Shown here one piece after another: positions 1 through 7,957 of a stretch of DNA of 11,589 nt. The notes under the pieces were generated by a model. It was not told the origin of the DNA, did no database searches, and saw only the letters and a list, made by a program, of their open reading frames with translations. The position numbers and the translations under genes were made by a program. Location of the stretch: the NCBI GenBank assembly GCA_022822575.1, contig JAJEBJ010000479.1, forward strand, positions 1 through 11,589, read 5' to 3'. Numbering within the stretch: the stretch's first letter is position 1; every line of letters begins with the position of its first letter. Source of the stretch: Alphaproteobacteria bacterium. GTDB lineage: Bacteria; Pseudomonadota; Alphaproteobacteria; SP197.

Positions 1-2316
1 CGGCGTCACCCAGGCAAAGCCCAGATTTTTCCCGGTCCGGTTTCCGCGACCGATTGAACTGACAGCGCCCACGCGCGTCCCCTCCATGAGGACCGCCTCG
101 CCGGCGTGGCCATCGCAACCGTCACCATCCTCCACCTCGAGATAGGCACAGGCCCACTTCAGGGGGCGGGAGGCACACTCGACGGTTGCCTCGCGACCGA
201 CAAAGGCGCCCTTGTCGAGCCTGACGAAACGCATCATGCCGGCTTCCGGCATGGTGACCTCGTTGGTGAGTTCGGCTCCTCCCCGGAAGGCCTTCTCCAG
301 GCGCATCGCATTCATGGCAAATGATCCGAAACGGCCTATGCCGAGCGACGCCCCGGCATCCATGAGCGCGTCGTGAACCGCAGGCAGCGCATTCCGGTGG
401 CAGTGAAGTTCCCAGCCCAGTTCCCCGACATAGGAAAGGCGCAAGGCCCACACCGAAGAGCCGGCAATGACGAGGCGCCGTGCCGTCATCCACGGAAAGG
501 AGGCGTTGTCGAGCGCACTGCCGGCGACCGCAGTCAGGATGTCGCGCGACCGCGGTCCCTGGAGGGAGAGTCCCGCCCATGTGGCTGAATGGTTGGTGAC
601 CGCAACACCCGGGCAGGCAGGCAGAAGGTCGAGAAGACGCTGTTCGTGAGCGGCCGAGGCAATGAGCAGGAAGCGTTCCGCCGCCATCCTGACGATGACA
701 AGTTCGGTCTCGATGCGACCGGCCGGGTTCAGCATGTGGGCAAGGATGATGCCGCCGTCCCTGCCCGGCAGGCGGTTGGCGACCAGTCCGTCGAGCCAGG
801 ATGGCGCCGCGCCACCCGTCACCTCGACCCTGGTGAAGGCGGTGATGTCCATGAGACCTGCCCGGGAAGCGACCGTCCGCACCTCTGCAGCCACGAAGTC
901 GTCGACAACGGTGCGACGAAAGGAATGGTGCTCCACCGCGGCCGCGCCTGAGGTGGCAAACCAGCGGGGTCTCTCGTGACCGCAAACCTCCTCGAAGACG
1001 GCTCCGGCATCGACGTTGTGGTCGTGGACCGGCGAGGGTCTGACCGGACGTCCGGCCTGCCGGTTGAGGTCGGGAAAGGGAACTTCGTGACGCAGGCAGT
1101 AGTCTTCCCTCGCCTTGATCACCTGCCATTCCCTCGTCGCCCACGATCCGTAGCGTCGCGGGTCGAAAGCGGTCATGGAAAGATCTGCGGTGCCGTGGAC
1201 GATCCATCGCGCCAGTTCCCGGGCGAGACCAGGTCCCCACCCGATGCCGATCTGTGTGCCGCAGCAGCACCAGTAGTTTCTCACGCCAGGGACCGGACCG
1301 ATCAGCGGATTGCCGTCGGGGGGATGGGAAATGGCTCCGTGGACGGTTCGGCGGATGCCTGCCTCGCTCAGCACCGGCATGCGCTCCATGGCGTTTTGCA
1401 ACCACGGCATGATGCGTTCGAAGTCGGGCTCGAAGAGTTCGTTTTCCGCCTCCCAGGGGCAGTGCTCGATCCACACCGCATTGGGGTTGCGCTTCTCGTA
1501 GATTCCGATGAGGCCGGATTTCTGCTCCATCCTGACATAGCCGGAGACCAGGTGGTCGTCCCGCACCACGGGGAGCTCGCGATCGAGATCAAGAAACTGG
1601 GGAATCGTCTCGGTGACGAGGTAGTGATGGGTCATCGAAGTTGCCGGAATGTCGATTCCGTTCCACGCGCCGATCTGCCTTGCGTAGGTGCCCGCCGCAT
1701 TGACCACGTGTTCGCACGTGATGACACCCCTGTCGGTGGTCACCGTCCACTCGCCCTGCGAACCCTGGACGATGCCGGTCACACGGCAGCGGCGCACGAT
1801 CTTTACGCCTTCGCGCCGCACCACCGTGGCAAAGGCCTGGACCACCCCCGAGGGGTCGACGTGACCGTCGTCGGGAGTGTGGAGAGCGCCAAGGACCCCG
1901 TCGAGATTGTAGAAGGGGTGAAGGGCACGGATGCGTTCCGGACCGACGAGTTCCATGGCGAATCCAAGGGATGTGCCCACGCCAAGGGTGTGGCGCAGCC
2001 AATCCATCTCGTCTTCCCTGTAGGCGAGACGCAGGGAACCGCAACCGTGCCACGACACCGGCTGTCCCGACTCCCGTTCGAGGTCACCGGAATAGAGACG
2101 GATGTTGTAGTCGACGCACTTCCCCAGCGTGAGGCTTGATGTCGAATGGGTGATCTGTCCGGCGGCGTGCCACGTCGAACCGGACGTGAGTTCGGCCTTT
2201 TCGAGGAGAACCACGTCCCGGCATCCCTCGGCGATGAGCCCGTGGGCAAGACCGGTTCCCATGATGCCGCCACCGATGATGACGATGCGTGCCGTTGTGG
2301 GGATGGCGGTGGCCAT
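1..2316 (-). CDS. Dimethylglycine/sarcosine dehydrogenase-like flavoprotein (FAD + folate domains), C-terminus cut by window edge
   Basis: Enzymes of this family oxidatively demethylate N-methylated glycines; a covalent FAD takes the electrons and a GcvT-like half hands the one-carbon unit to tetrahydrofolate. The frame is open from an ATG at 2316 to base 1 (772 residues), so perhaps 35-45 C-terminal residues are missing. An N-terminal Rossmann motif GGGIMG (residues 15-20) is followed by STWHAAG, whose His50 matches the histidine that carries FAD in dimethylglycine dehydrogenase. The GcvT-like half has MLNPAGRIETEL (about 529-540), SYVGELGWEL (about 628-637) and AMNAMRLEKAF (about 666-676), closely resembling mammalian DMGDH from memory. 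It is last of four coupled minus-strand genes. No good ribosome site precedes the ATG. An in-frame GTG at 2334 would overlap the preceding stop as GTGA and is a real alternative start. The substrate (dimethylglycine, sarcosine or a related N-methyl compound) cannot be fixed from sequence alone. Confidence 0.9.
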   Translation of the reverse strand, partial: MATAIPTTARIVIIGGGIMGTGLAHGLIAEGCRDVVLLEKAELTSGSTWHAAGQITHSTSSLTLGKCVDYNIRLYSGDLERESGQPVSWHGCGSLRLAYREDEMDWLRHTLGVGTSLGFAMELVGPERIRALHPFYNLDGVLGALHTPDDGHVDPSGVVQAFATVVRREGVKIVRRCRVTGIVQGSQGEWTVTTDRGVITCEHVVNAAGTYARQIGAWNGIDIPATSMTHHYLVTETIPQFLDLDRELPVVRDDHLVSGYVRMEQKSGLIGIYEKRNPNAVWIEHCPWEAENELFEPDFERIMPWLQNAMERMPVLSEAGIRRTVHGAISHPPDGNPLIGPVPGVRNYWCCCGTQIGIGWGPGLARELARWIVHGTADLSMTAFDPRRYGSWATREWQVIKAREDYCLRHEVPFPDLNRQAGRPVRPSPVHDHNVDAGAVFEEVCGHERPRWFATSGAAAVEHHSFRRTVVDDFVAAEVRTVASRAGLMDITAFTRVEVTGGAAPSWLDGLVANRLPGRDGGIILAHMLNPAGRIETELVIVRMAAERFLLIASAAHEQRLLDLLPACPGVAVTNHSATWAGLSLQGPRSRDILTAVAGSALDNASFPWMTARRLVIAGSSVWALRLSYVGELGWELHCHRNALPAVHDALMDAGASLGIGRFGSFAMNAMRLEKAFRGGAELTNEVTMPEAGMMRFVRLDKGAFVGREATVECASRPLKWACAYLEVEDGDGCDGHAGEAVLMEGTRVGAVSSIGRGNRTGKNLGFAWVTP

Positions 2317-2330
2317 CGATGAAGTGAGGA

Positions 2331-2999
2331 TCACTCTCGGGCGAGAGCCAGGATCATGGAAAGCTGACACAAGGGCAGGCCGGTCTCATCGGCCCACGCA
2401 TTGAAGGCGGTGGCGACCTGGCGTTTCGCGGCCTTGCCAGTGGGCGGGCGGGAGACGATGTCGTTGTCGATCAGCGCCCCGATCACATCGCCGGTCAGAA
2501 CGAAGGTGTCCTTCCCAGCCATTCTGAGGAAAGAAGGACCCGAGTTGCCGCCGAGTTGCCTGAATTCCTTTGCCAGCACGTCCCACAACCCGACGATGTC
2601 GCCGCCTGGCCAACCGGCAATCCAGGATCCGAAACCGCCGTGTTCCGCGGAAATGGCGACCATGGACGTGGCGTTGCTGCGAACCGCGCCGATCTTGGTC
2701 CAATGGCGAATGAGAGCCCGGTTGGCCATCAGGTCGTCGAGATCCTCGTCGCTCATCATGGCGACCCTCCTCGGCGCGAAGCCGTGGAAGGCGTCCTCGA
2801 ATGCCGGCCACTTCGAATCGACGAGAGCATGCTTGAGACCCGCGCGGAAAATGCGGAGCGACATCATCGAGAGGTAACGATCATCGCCCGTGCCGGCAAG
2901 GTCCGCCACCGTCTTCGGCCTGGGGAGTCGGGCCTCGAGATTCCGGCGTCCGCCGGAGCGAACCGTCGCCCGCTCCAGGAACGGTCCGAAGGGAATCAT
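2331..2999 (-). CDS. DNA-3-methyladenine glycosylase I family protein (Tag-like, divergent)
   Basis: Tag-family enzymes excise 3-methyladenine from alkylated DNA as the first step of base excision repair in the cytoplasm. The 222-residue product has the family core: a DDRYL segment (39-43), a region around RAGLKH (52-57), KWPAFEDAFHGF (63-74), and IRHWTKIGAVRSNA (97-110), which matches IRHRGKIQAIIGNA of E. coli Tag. An N-terminal extension of about 35 residues and the PRPKTVADL segment are typical, from memory, of an alphaproteobacterial subgroup. The zinc-binding Cys and His residues of E. coli Tag are absent: there is one cysteine, near the C-terminus, and no terminal HxxxC. The residue aligned with the 3-methyladenine-recognising Glu38 is Arg49. 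The substrate may therefore differ. Its ATG shares one base with the aldolase stop (TGATG), implying coupled translation. Family assignment is firm; activity is not. Confidence 0.85.
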   Translation of the reverse strand: MIPFGPFLERATVRSGGRRNLEARLPRPKTVADLAGTGDDRYLSMMSLRIFRAGLKHALVDSKWPAFEDAFHGFAPRRVAMMSDEDLDDLMANRALIRHWTKIGAVRSNATSMVAISAEHGGFGSWIAGWPGGDIVGLWDVLAKEFRQLGGNSGPSFLRMAGKDTFVLTGDVIGALIDNDIVSRPPTGKAAKRQVATAFNAWADETGLPLCQLSMILALARE

Positions 3000-3772
3000 C
3001 AGGCAGGCCTGAACGACGCCACCGCGGCGACAGCCGCATCGCGCAGCAACGCATGATCGGCGACCGCGAGCACCATGTCGTAACCTCTCTCGAACATGGC
3101 CGTGGGGTCGTCGAAGGGCGCCGGAATGCCGCCGAGCAGGCGCCCCGATTCCCTGATGCGGCGCTCCGCCTCGTCCAGCAGCTCCCGGGCCTCCGGAGAG
3201 GTCTGGTCGTGAAGCCGGTCGATACTGCTGGCAAGATCGTTGCGGCCAATGAAGAGAACGTCGATGCCCTCGATGCCGCCGATGTCGGCGAGATTGCCGA
3301 CGGTCACCGCAGTTTCGACCTGGCTCAGCACCAAGACGTCCTCACCGCGGTTGCGTATGAAGGCATCCTTCTCGTAGCCGTAGCGTGCCGCCCTGACGTT
3401 GCCGGGGGCGACCCCGCGTACCCCGAGCGGCGGCATCCTGCAGGCTGCCACTACCTGTGATGCCGCTTCGGCCGTCTCGACGAGTGGCACCATGATGCCG
3501 TCGATGCCCGTATCAAGGGCCTTCTTGATGAACTGGGTGTCGTTGTCCCTCACCCGCATCATCGCTGTTTCGGTGCCACCTGAACGAATGGCCTGCAGCT
3601 GGGTGATGGCGGACAGGGCATCGCCCGGACCGTGCTCCTGATCGATCATGATGAAATCGAAGCCGGCGCCCGCCATGATTTCGGTAGCGATCGGGCTTTC
3701 CATGTTCACCCACGCTCCGAGCTGTTTCGCGCCACCCTTCATGGCCTGGCGAATGAGATCACCTGTCGGCAC
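2999..3772 (-). CDS. HpcH/HpaI-family class II aldolase (2,4-dihydroxyhept-2-ene-1,7-dioate aldolase type)
   Basis: These metal-dependent cytoplasmic aldolases reversibly cleave 4-hydroxy-2-oxo acids to pyruvate and an aldehyde. With the GTG start chosen here the protein has 257 residues, the usual length. Active-site positions match E. coli HpaI in order: His47 in DQEHGPGD, Arg73 in MMRVRD, metal ligand Glu153 in SQVET, and metal ligand Asp179 in FIGRNDLASS. The frame stays open upstream for 36 more codons, but these overlap the helicase tail and look unlike the family. The GTG has a GGGGAG ribosome site about nine bases upstream, and the family begins with a similar helix before the QLGAW strand. 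An ATG at 3742 is a shorter alternative. The GTG start overlaps the helicase stop by 14 bases, and the stop overlaps the Tag ATG by one base. The natural substrate is unknown; homologues also include citramalyl- and keto-sugar-acid-type aldolases. Confidence 0.88.
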   Translation of the reverse strand: MPTGDLIRQAMKGGAKQLGAWVNMESPIATEIMAGAGFDFIMIDQEHGPGDALSAITQLQAIRSGGTETAMMRVRDNDTQFIKKALDTGIDGIMVPLVETAEAASQVVAACRMPPLGVRGVAPGNVRAARYGYEKDAFIRNRGEDVLVLSQVETAVTVGNLADIGGIEGIDVLFIGRNDLASSIDRLHDQTSPEARELLDEAERRIRESGRLLGGIPAPFDDPTAMFERGYDMVLAVADHALLRDAAVAAVASFRPA

Positions 3773-5141
3773 GGTCGCTGTCTCCCCGGTTCTGTGTTCG
3801 CCTGGTGTTGCCTGCTGCAACCGGCCGCAACAGGAACGCCGGCACGAACGGGCCCTCGCCGAAGGGGACGGCGCCGGCATCCTCCATCTCCCCTACCTGG
3901 ACCTCGCTCTTGGCAGCAGCGCGACGACGAGCCGTCGCATCCTCCTTTTCCCAGTTTCGCCGACCGCGACGGCGGTTCTCCTGGGGAGGGTCGGGTGCGC
4001 CTGCAAGATCGACGTGGCGGATACCCTCCAGTTCGACCACCGGCAACTGGCGGGAAATGAGCCTGGCAATGGCATCAAGCGCATCGCGGTCTTCGGGCGT
4101 TGCCAGCATGTAGGAACAGCCCCTCATGCCGGCGCGGCCGGTTCGACCGATGCGGTGGACGTAGTCCTCGGCATTGACGGGAACGTCGTAGCAGATGACA
4201 TGGCTGACACCGAAGATGTCGATGCCCCTGCCGGCCACGTCGGTACACACCATGGTTCGGGAATCACCGTTCTTGAAGGCAGCCAGTGCGGTCTCCCGGT
4301 CGTGTTGAGACATGTCGCCCTGCATGCGCACGGCATCGATGCCGCGCCGAACCAGGGAACCATGGAGGGAATTGACATCCCGCTTGCGGTTGGCGAAGAC
4401 CATGGAACTCGTCACTTCCTGCATGCGCAGGAGACGGCGCAGGGCCCGTTTCTTTTCGTTACCATCCTCGACGATGACGAGAGACTGATCCACGGTGTCG
4501 GCCGGCGAGTCCGGAGGCGCTACCGCCACTTCCCTGGGGTTGTGGAGAAATCTCTCTGCCAGCTTGCGGATCTCTGCGGGCATCGTCGCCGAGAACATCA
4601 GCGTATGGCGAAGCGGCGGCAGAATGGTGCAGATGCGCTCGACGTCCGGAATGAACCCCATGTCGAGCATCCTGTCGGCCTCGTCGATGACGAGGTGCTT
4701 GACGCCCATCATCAGGACCTTGCCGCGCTCGATCATGTCGAGCAGGCGCCCTGGCGTGGCGATCAGGATGTCCACGTGCCCCGTCAACGCCTGCTCCTGG
4801 GCCCGCATGTCGTTGCCTCCGACAAGCAGCGCCGCTTCGAGCTCGGTCAGGCTGGCGTAGATGCGGAAGTTCTCCATGGTCTGTTGCGCCAGCTCGCGGG
4901 TCGGCGAGATGATGAGCGCCCGCGGCATGCGCATGCGGGCCCTGCTCCCCATCAGGATGTCGATCAGAGGCAGGACGAAGGCCGCCGTCTTGCCGGTCCC
5001 GGTCTGCGCACAACCGAGGAGGTCGCGCCCCTGCAGGGCTATCGGGATGGCTTTCTGCTGGATTGGTGTGGCTTCGTGGTAACCGGCTTTCGCGATTGCC
5101 GCCAGGACTTCAGGGCCAAGTCCCAGGTCTTCGAATTTCAT
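3759..5141 (-). CDS. rhlE: DEAD-box ATP-dependent RNA helicase, RhlE type
   Basis: This enzyme unwinds short RNA duplexes with ATP and takes part in ribosome assembly, RNA decay and cold adaptation. All family motifs are present in 460 residues: FEDLGL and the Q motif GYHEATPIQQ (20-29), Walker A AQTGTGKT (45-52), PTRELAQQ (80-87), GG (108-109), TPGRLLD (129-135), DEAD (153-156), SAT (184-186), and the C-terminal RecA-lobe motifs CTDVAGRGID (299-308) and HRIGRTGRAG (329-338). A charged tail with an RRRGRRNWEKED stretch follows the core, as in RhlE proteins. The ATG at 5141 is chosen because FEDLGL immediately after it is the standard N-terminus. The open frame up to 5414 crosses the lipoprotein gene and is spurious. 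The ribosome site is weak (GGACAGGC before the ATG). It is the first gene of the four-gene minus-strand run, and its end overlaps the aldolase start. Confidence 0.93.
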   Translation of the reverse strand: MKFEDLGLGPEVLAAIAKAGYHEATPIQQKAIPIALQGRDLLGCAQTGTGKTAAFVLPLIDILMGSRARMRMPRALIISPTRELAQQTMENFRIYASLTELEAALLVGGNDMRAQEQALTGHVDILIATPGRLLDMIERGKVLMMGVKHLVIDEADRMLDMGFIPDVERICTILPPLRHTLMFSATMPAEIRKLAERFLHNPREVAVAPPDSPADTVDQSLVIVEDGNEKKRALRRLLRMQEVTSSMVFANRKRDVNSLHGSLVRRGIDAVRMQGDMSQHDRETALAAFKNGDSRTMVCTDVAGRGIDIFGVSHVICYDVPVNAEDYVHRIGRTGRAGMRGCSYMLATPEDRDALDAIARLISRQLPVVELEGIRHVDLAGAPDPPQENRRRGRRNWEKEDATARRRAAAKSEVQVGEMEDAGAVPFGEGPFVPAFLLRPVAAGNTRRTQNRGDSDRADR

Positions 5142-5204
5142 GCCTGTCCGTGTTCCTGGTCGAGTGTGGCCATGATGGGGGAAACACAACGGTCGCTGCG
5201 GAGC

Positions 5205-5233
5205 GGATACTCCGTTGATGTGGTCGAGGTCAA
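5205..5233 (-). promoter_or_regulatory. Possible promoter for the helicase-aldolase-glycosylase-dehydrogenase run
   Basis: The 101-base gap between the lipoprotein stop and the helicase ATG holds a TTGACC -35-like hexamer (5228-5233, read on the minus strand), a 17-base spacer and a weak GTATCC -10-like element (5205-5210). The -35 is good and the -10 poor. It is listed because this is the only gap wide enough to hold a promoter for the four downstream genes. Read-through from parE is the alternative. Confidence 0.3.
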
Positions 5234-5242
5234 CCAGCGTCC

Positions 5243-5839
5243 TCAGATGATGGGAAGGAGAATGATAGGGTCGAAATCGGGTTCGTCCGGACTGCGGCGC
5301 GGGAAGGCGCCGATGGCGGCAGCCCTCACAGCCTGGCGGAATGAGGGAGAGTCGGGCATGAGCGGCGGCGATGCCATGGCTCGTGCCGTGGCGATGGCTC
5401 GTCCGCCGTGACACAGGGCGATCACAACGTCGGCGTGGCCGATGACCGGCGTCATGTCGCCACTGCAGGCGCTGTCCCCCGACAGGGTCGACGGTGCGTG
5501 GACCGCAAGAGCGATGTGGAAAACGGGTTCATGCGAACCCGGACGATCGATGGTCAGGTCGGAAAAGGGCATCCAGCCGATGTCGCCCAGCACCGCCGCA
5601 GCTTCGGCTGCCCATCGGGCATCCCCGTCGGCCGCCGACACCCGCATGACGAGTCCCTGTGGCGACGACGCGAGGTGGTGCAGAAGTCCCGGCGACCAGA
5701 GTGGCTCCTGATTGACGTGAGTCACGAGTGTCCGCGATCCGTCGCCGGCGCATCCCATGAGAGCGAGGACGAGACCCATCGCCACCATGAGTTTCCAGGG
5801 TTTGCGGTCAGATATCGAGTTCATCGACATTGCCGGCAT
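5243..5839 (-). CDS. Small lipoprotein of unknown function
   Basis: The product (198 residues from the chosen start) opens with a basic stretch (DRKPWK) and a hydrophobic segment ending in the lipobox LMGC. Cys30 should therefore be lipidated and the protein anchored on the periplasmic side of a membrane. After the lipobox comes a roughly 165-residue domain I do not recognise. It contains SACSGD and ALCHGGRAIATARA segments, with two more cysteines, and a hydrophobic C-terminus (PIILLPII). The start is uncertain. ATG 5839 has an AAGG four bases upstream and overlaps the parE 3' end by 32 bases. ATG 5824 keeps the basic residues but lacks a ribosome site. ATG 5788 has GGAAA five or six bases upstream but leaves a signal peptide without positive charge. 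The gene follows parE on the same strand and is probably co-transcribed with it. No function is proposed. Confidence 0.75.
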   Translation of the reverse strand: MPAMSMNSISDRKPWKLMVAMGLVLALMGCAGDGSRTLVTHVNQEPLWSPGLLHHLASSPQGLVMRVSAADGDARWAAEAAAVLGDIGWMPFSDLTIDRPGSHEPVFHIALAVHAPSTLSGDSACSGDMTPVIGHADVVIALCHGGRAIATARAMASPPLMPDSPSFRQAVRAAAIGAFPRRSPDEPDFDPIILLPII

Positions 5840-7766
5840 GCTGCCTTATGAAATTGAAGCGTTCCTCGGGGCGCCGCCCCATCAGGTTCTCCACGACCCG
5901 CAGTGTCCGTGTCCGGTCGTCGGCGGGGATCTCGACGCGGAGCAGCAGACGGCTGTCCGGATTCATGGTCGTCTCCTTCAGCTGGGCGACCGGCATTTCA
6001 CCGAGTCCCTTGAAGCGGCTGATTTCCACCTTGCCCCTGCCGTTGAAGTGACTCTCCAGAAGATCGTCCCGGTGCCGGTCGTCGCGAGCGTAGACGATAT
6101 CGGTGCCGCGTGACAGACGGTAAAGCGGCGGCACGGCAAGGTGAAGCCGGCCCCGGTGAACGAGTTCGGGGATCTCCCGGTAGAAGTACGTGATGAGCAG
6201 CGAGGCAATGTGTGCGCCGTCGACATCGGCATCCGTCATGATGACGATACGGTCGTAGCGCAGGTCCTCGTCCCGATAGTTGTTTCCTACACCGCACCCC
6301 AGGGCCTGCGAAAGGTCCTTGAGCTCCTGGTTGGCGCGCTTCTTGTCGGCGGACGCGCTGGCCACGTTGAGAATCTTGCCGCGCAGGGGCAGCACGGCCT
6401 GGGTCTCCCTGTTGCGTGCCTGCTTGGCCGACCCGCCTGCCGAATCGCCCTCGACGAGGAAGAGTTCGGTTCCCTGCGATTCACGGCGCGAACAGTCCGC
6501 CAGCTTGCCCGGCAGACGCAGCTTGCGCGCCGGGGTCTTGCGCCGGGTCTCCCTTTCTTCACGGCGGCGCTGCCGTTCGCCGTAACGCTCGAGTGCCGCA
6601 CGCAGCAGTTCGTTGGCGCTTTCCGGGTCACCGGCAAGGAAGTGATCCACATGATCGCGCACTGCACTCTCGATGAGGCGGGTCATCTCCGGATTGACCA
6701 GTTTCTCCTTTGTCTGTCCCTGGAACTGCGGGGATGTGACAAACGCCGACAGAAGGATGACGGCCCCGCCGGCGACATCGTCGGCCGAGAGCCTGTCGGC
6801 CTTTTTCGCTCCCACCCGCTCGCCATAGGCGCGCAGGGCCCGGGTCAGGGCATTGCGGATACCGCTTTCATGGGTGCCGCCCTGGGGCGTGAAAACGGTG
6901 TTGCAGTAGGTCGAAACGTAGCCATCGCCGTCAGCCGGCCACGAGATGGCCCATTCCACGCTGCCTGCCTCGTCAGCGAGGGAGGCGTTGCCAACGAAGG
7001 GTCGGGCGTTGATGGCGGCACGATTGCCAAGCAGGACATCAAGGTAATCGGCGATTCCTCCGGGGAACCGGAAGACGGCTTCTCCCGGCGTCGTGCTGTC
7101 GACGAGGGACGGATCACACGTCCAGCGAATCTCGATTCCCTTGAACAGGTAGGCCTTGGAGCGCGCCATCCGGTAGAGGCGCGCCGGCCGGAAGCCGGCG
7201 GCACCGAAGATCTCGGGGTCGGGATGAAAACTCACCCTTGTGCCGCGCCTGTTGGAAACCCTGCCAGCCTCCTCGAGGGCCGTCACCGGTTCTCCTCGCC
7301 GGTAACTCTGTCGCCACAGCGTGCGCTCACGCGCGACCTCGACCGTCAGCCTGTCGCAGAGCGCATTGACGACACTGACACCGACACCATGGAGGCCGCC
7401 GGAGGTGGTGTAGGCCTCTCCCGAAAACTTGCCGCCCGAATGCAGCGTCGTGAGGATGACCTCGAGGGCAGACAGCGAACGGTTCTTCGGGTGGGGGTCC
7501 GTCGGGATGCCCCTGCCGTTGTCCTGGACGGAACATGTGCCGTCGGCCGCCAGCTCGACATCGATGCGATTGGCAAAGCCCGCGACAGCCTCGTCCATGG
7601 CATTGTCAAGGACCTCGGCGAAGAGATGGTGGAGGCCGTGCTCGTCCGTACTGCCGATGTACATGGCCGGACGCCGCCGCACGGGATCAAGACCTTCGAG
7701 GACCTCGATATCGTCTGCGGTGTAGCTTGATCCCGACCCGGGCAGACTGTCGAAGAGATCATCCAT
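5808..7766 (-). CDS. parE: DNA topoisomerase IV subunit B (ParE)
   Basis: ParE is the ATPase subunit of the ParC2ParE2 enzyme that unlinks daughter chromosomes. The 652-residue length is normal for a proteobacterial ParE, and the gene is complete. The GHKL ATPase domain shows EVLDNAMDEAVAG (catalytic Glu51, Mg-binding Asn55), DNGRGIP (82-88) and SGGLHGVG (122-129). The transducer domain has the TPQGGTHESG segment. The TOPRIM domain follows, with LFLVEGDSAGGSAKQ (about 435-449) and the DADVDG acidic cluster (about 511-516). LPGKLADCSRRESQGTELF and the end LMGRRPEERFNFI fit ParE rather than GyrB. The start is the ATG at 7766, followed by an acidic leader and the conserved VLEGLDPVRRRPAMYIG. A plausible promoter lies just upstream. 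The lipoprotein gene follows with its start inside the parE end. parC is not in the window. Confidence 0.94.
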   Translation of the reverse strand: MDDLFDSLPGSGSSYTADDIEVLEGLDPVRRRPAMYIGSTDEHGLHHLFAEVLDNAMDEAVAGFANRIDVELAADGTCSVQDNGRGIPTDPHPKNRSLSALEVILTTLHSGGKFSGEAYTTSGGLHGVGVSVVNALCDRLTVEVARERTLWRQSYRRGEPVTALEEAGRVSNRRGTRVSFHPDPEIFGAAGFRPARLYRMARSKAYLFKGIEIRWTCDPSLVDSTTPGEAVFRFPGGIADYLDVLLGNRAAINARPFVGNASLADEAGSVEWAISWPADGDGYVSTYCNTVFTPQGGTHESGIRNALTRALRAYGERVGAKKADRLSADDVAGGAVILLSAFVTSPQFQGQTKEKLVNPEMTRLIESAVRDHVDHFLAGDPESANELLRAALERYGERQRRREERETRRKTPARKLRLPGKLADCSRRESQGTELFLVEGDSAGGSAKQARNRETQAVLPLRGKILNVASASADKKRANQELKDLSQALGCGVGNNYRDEDLRYDRIVIMTDADVDGAHIASLLITYFYREIPELVHRGRLHLAVPPLYRLSRGTDIVYARDDRHRDDLLESHFNGRGKVEISRFKGLGEMPVAQLKETTMNPDSRLLLRVEIPADDRTRTLRVVENLMGRRPEERFNFIRQHAGNVDELDI

Positions 7767-7778
7767 CGCTCAAGGTGG

Positions 7779-7808
7779 ACTATAAAGGGAACATCGCCCG
7801 GATTGCAA
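7779..7808 (-). promoter_or_regulatory. parE: Likely sigma-70-type promoter for parE
   Basis: Read on the minus strand, TTGCAA (7803-7808, four of six consensus bases) is followed by an 18-base spacer and TATAGT (7779-7784, five of six). The -10 box ends about 12 bases before the parE ATG, so the 5' leader would be only a few bases long. The remaining intergenic bases, up to 7957, hold the short palindromes CCATATGG (7823-7830) and GCCAG-TG-CTGGC, but no convincing promoter for the divergent plus-strand gene. Confidence 0.5.
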
Positions 7809-7957
7809 GGGTCGGCACAACCCCATATGGTGGAAAAACCCATGCCGGTCTCCAAGACCGTGCGGAATGGACCTGGTTTCAGTGTGCCGACGGCAACACC
7901 GCTGCCAGTGCTGGCGCGTTCTGTTAGGGTGAACGTCAATCGCGTCCGGAGCCGGTC

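Noticed and set aside
976..2139. 387-residue plus-strand open frame
   Set aside because: It is antisense to the dimethylglycine dehydrogenase-like gene, has no recognisable motif, and is the kind of open frame that GC-rich codon use produces opposite a real gene.
3648..5411. 587-residue plus-strand open frame
   Set aside because: It runs opposite the fully motif-supported DEAD-box helicase and the aldolase start. The composition is low in hydrophobic clusters and nothing in it resembles a known domain.
5142..5414. 91-residue N-terminal extension of the helicase frame
   Set aside because: It crosses the lipoprotein gene out of frame, and the helicase family starts with FEDLGL just after the ATG at 5141.
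6141..7730. 529-residue plus-strand open frame
   Set aside because: It is the mirror of parE with no motifs; ParE on the minus strand is certain.
7823..7830. Palindrome CCATATGG in the parE upstream region
   Set aside because: Eight-base palindromes are expected by chance, and there is no second copy or match to a known operator.
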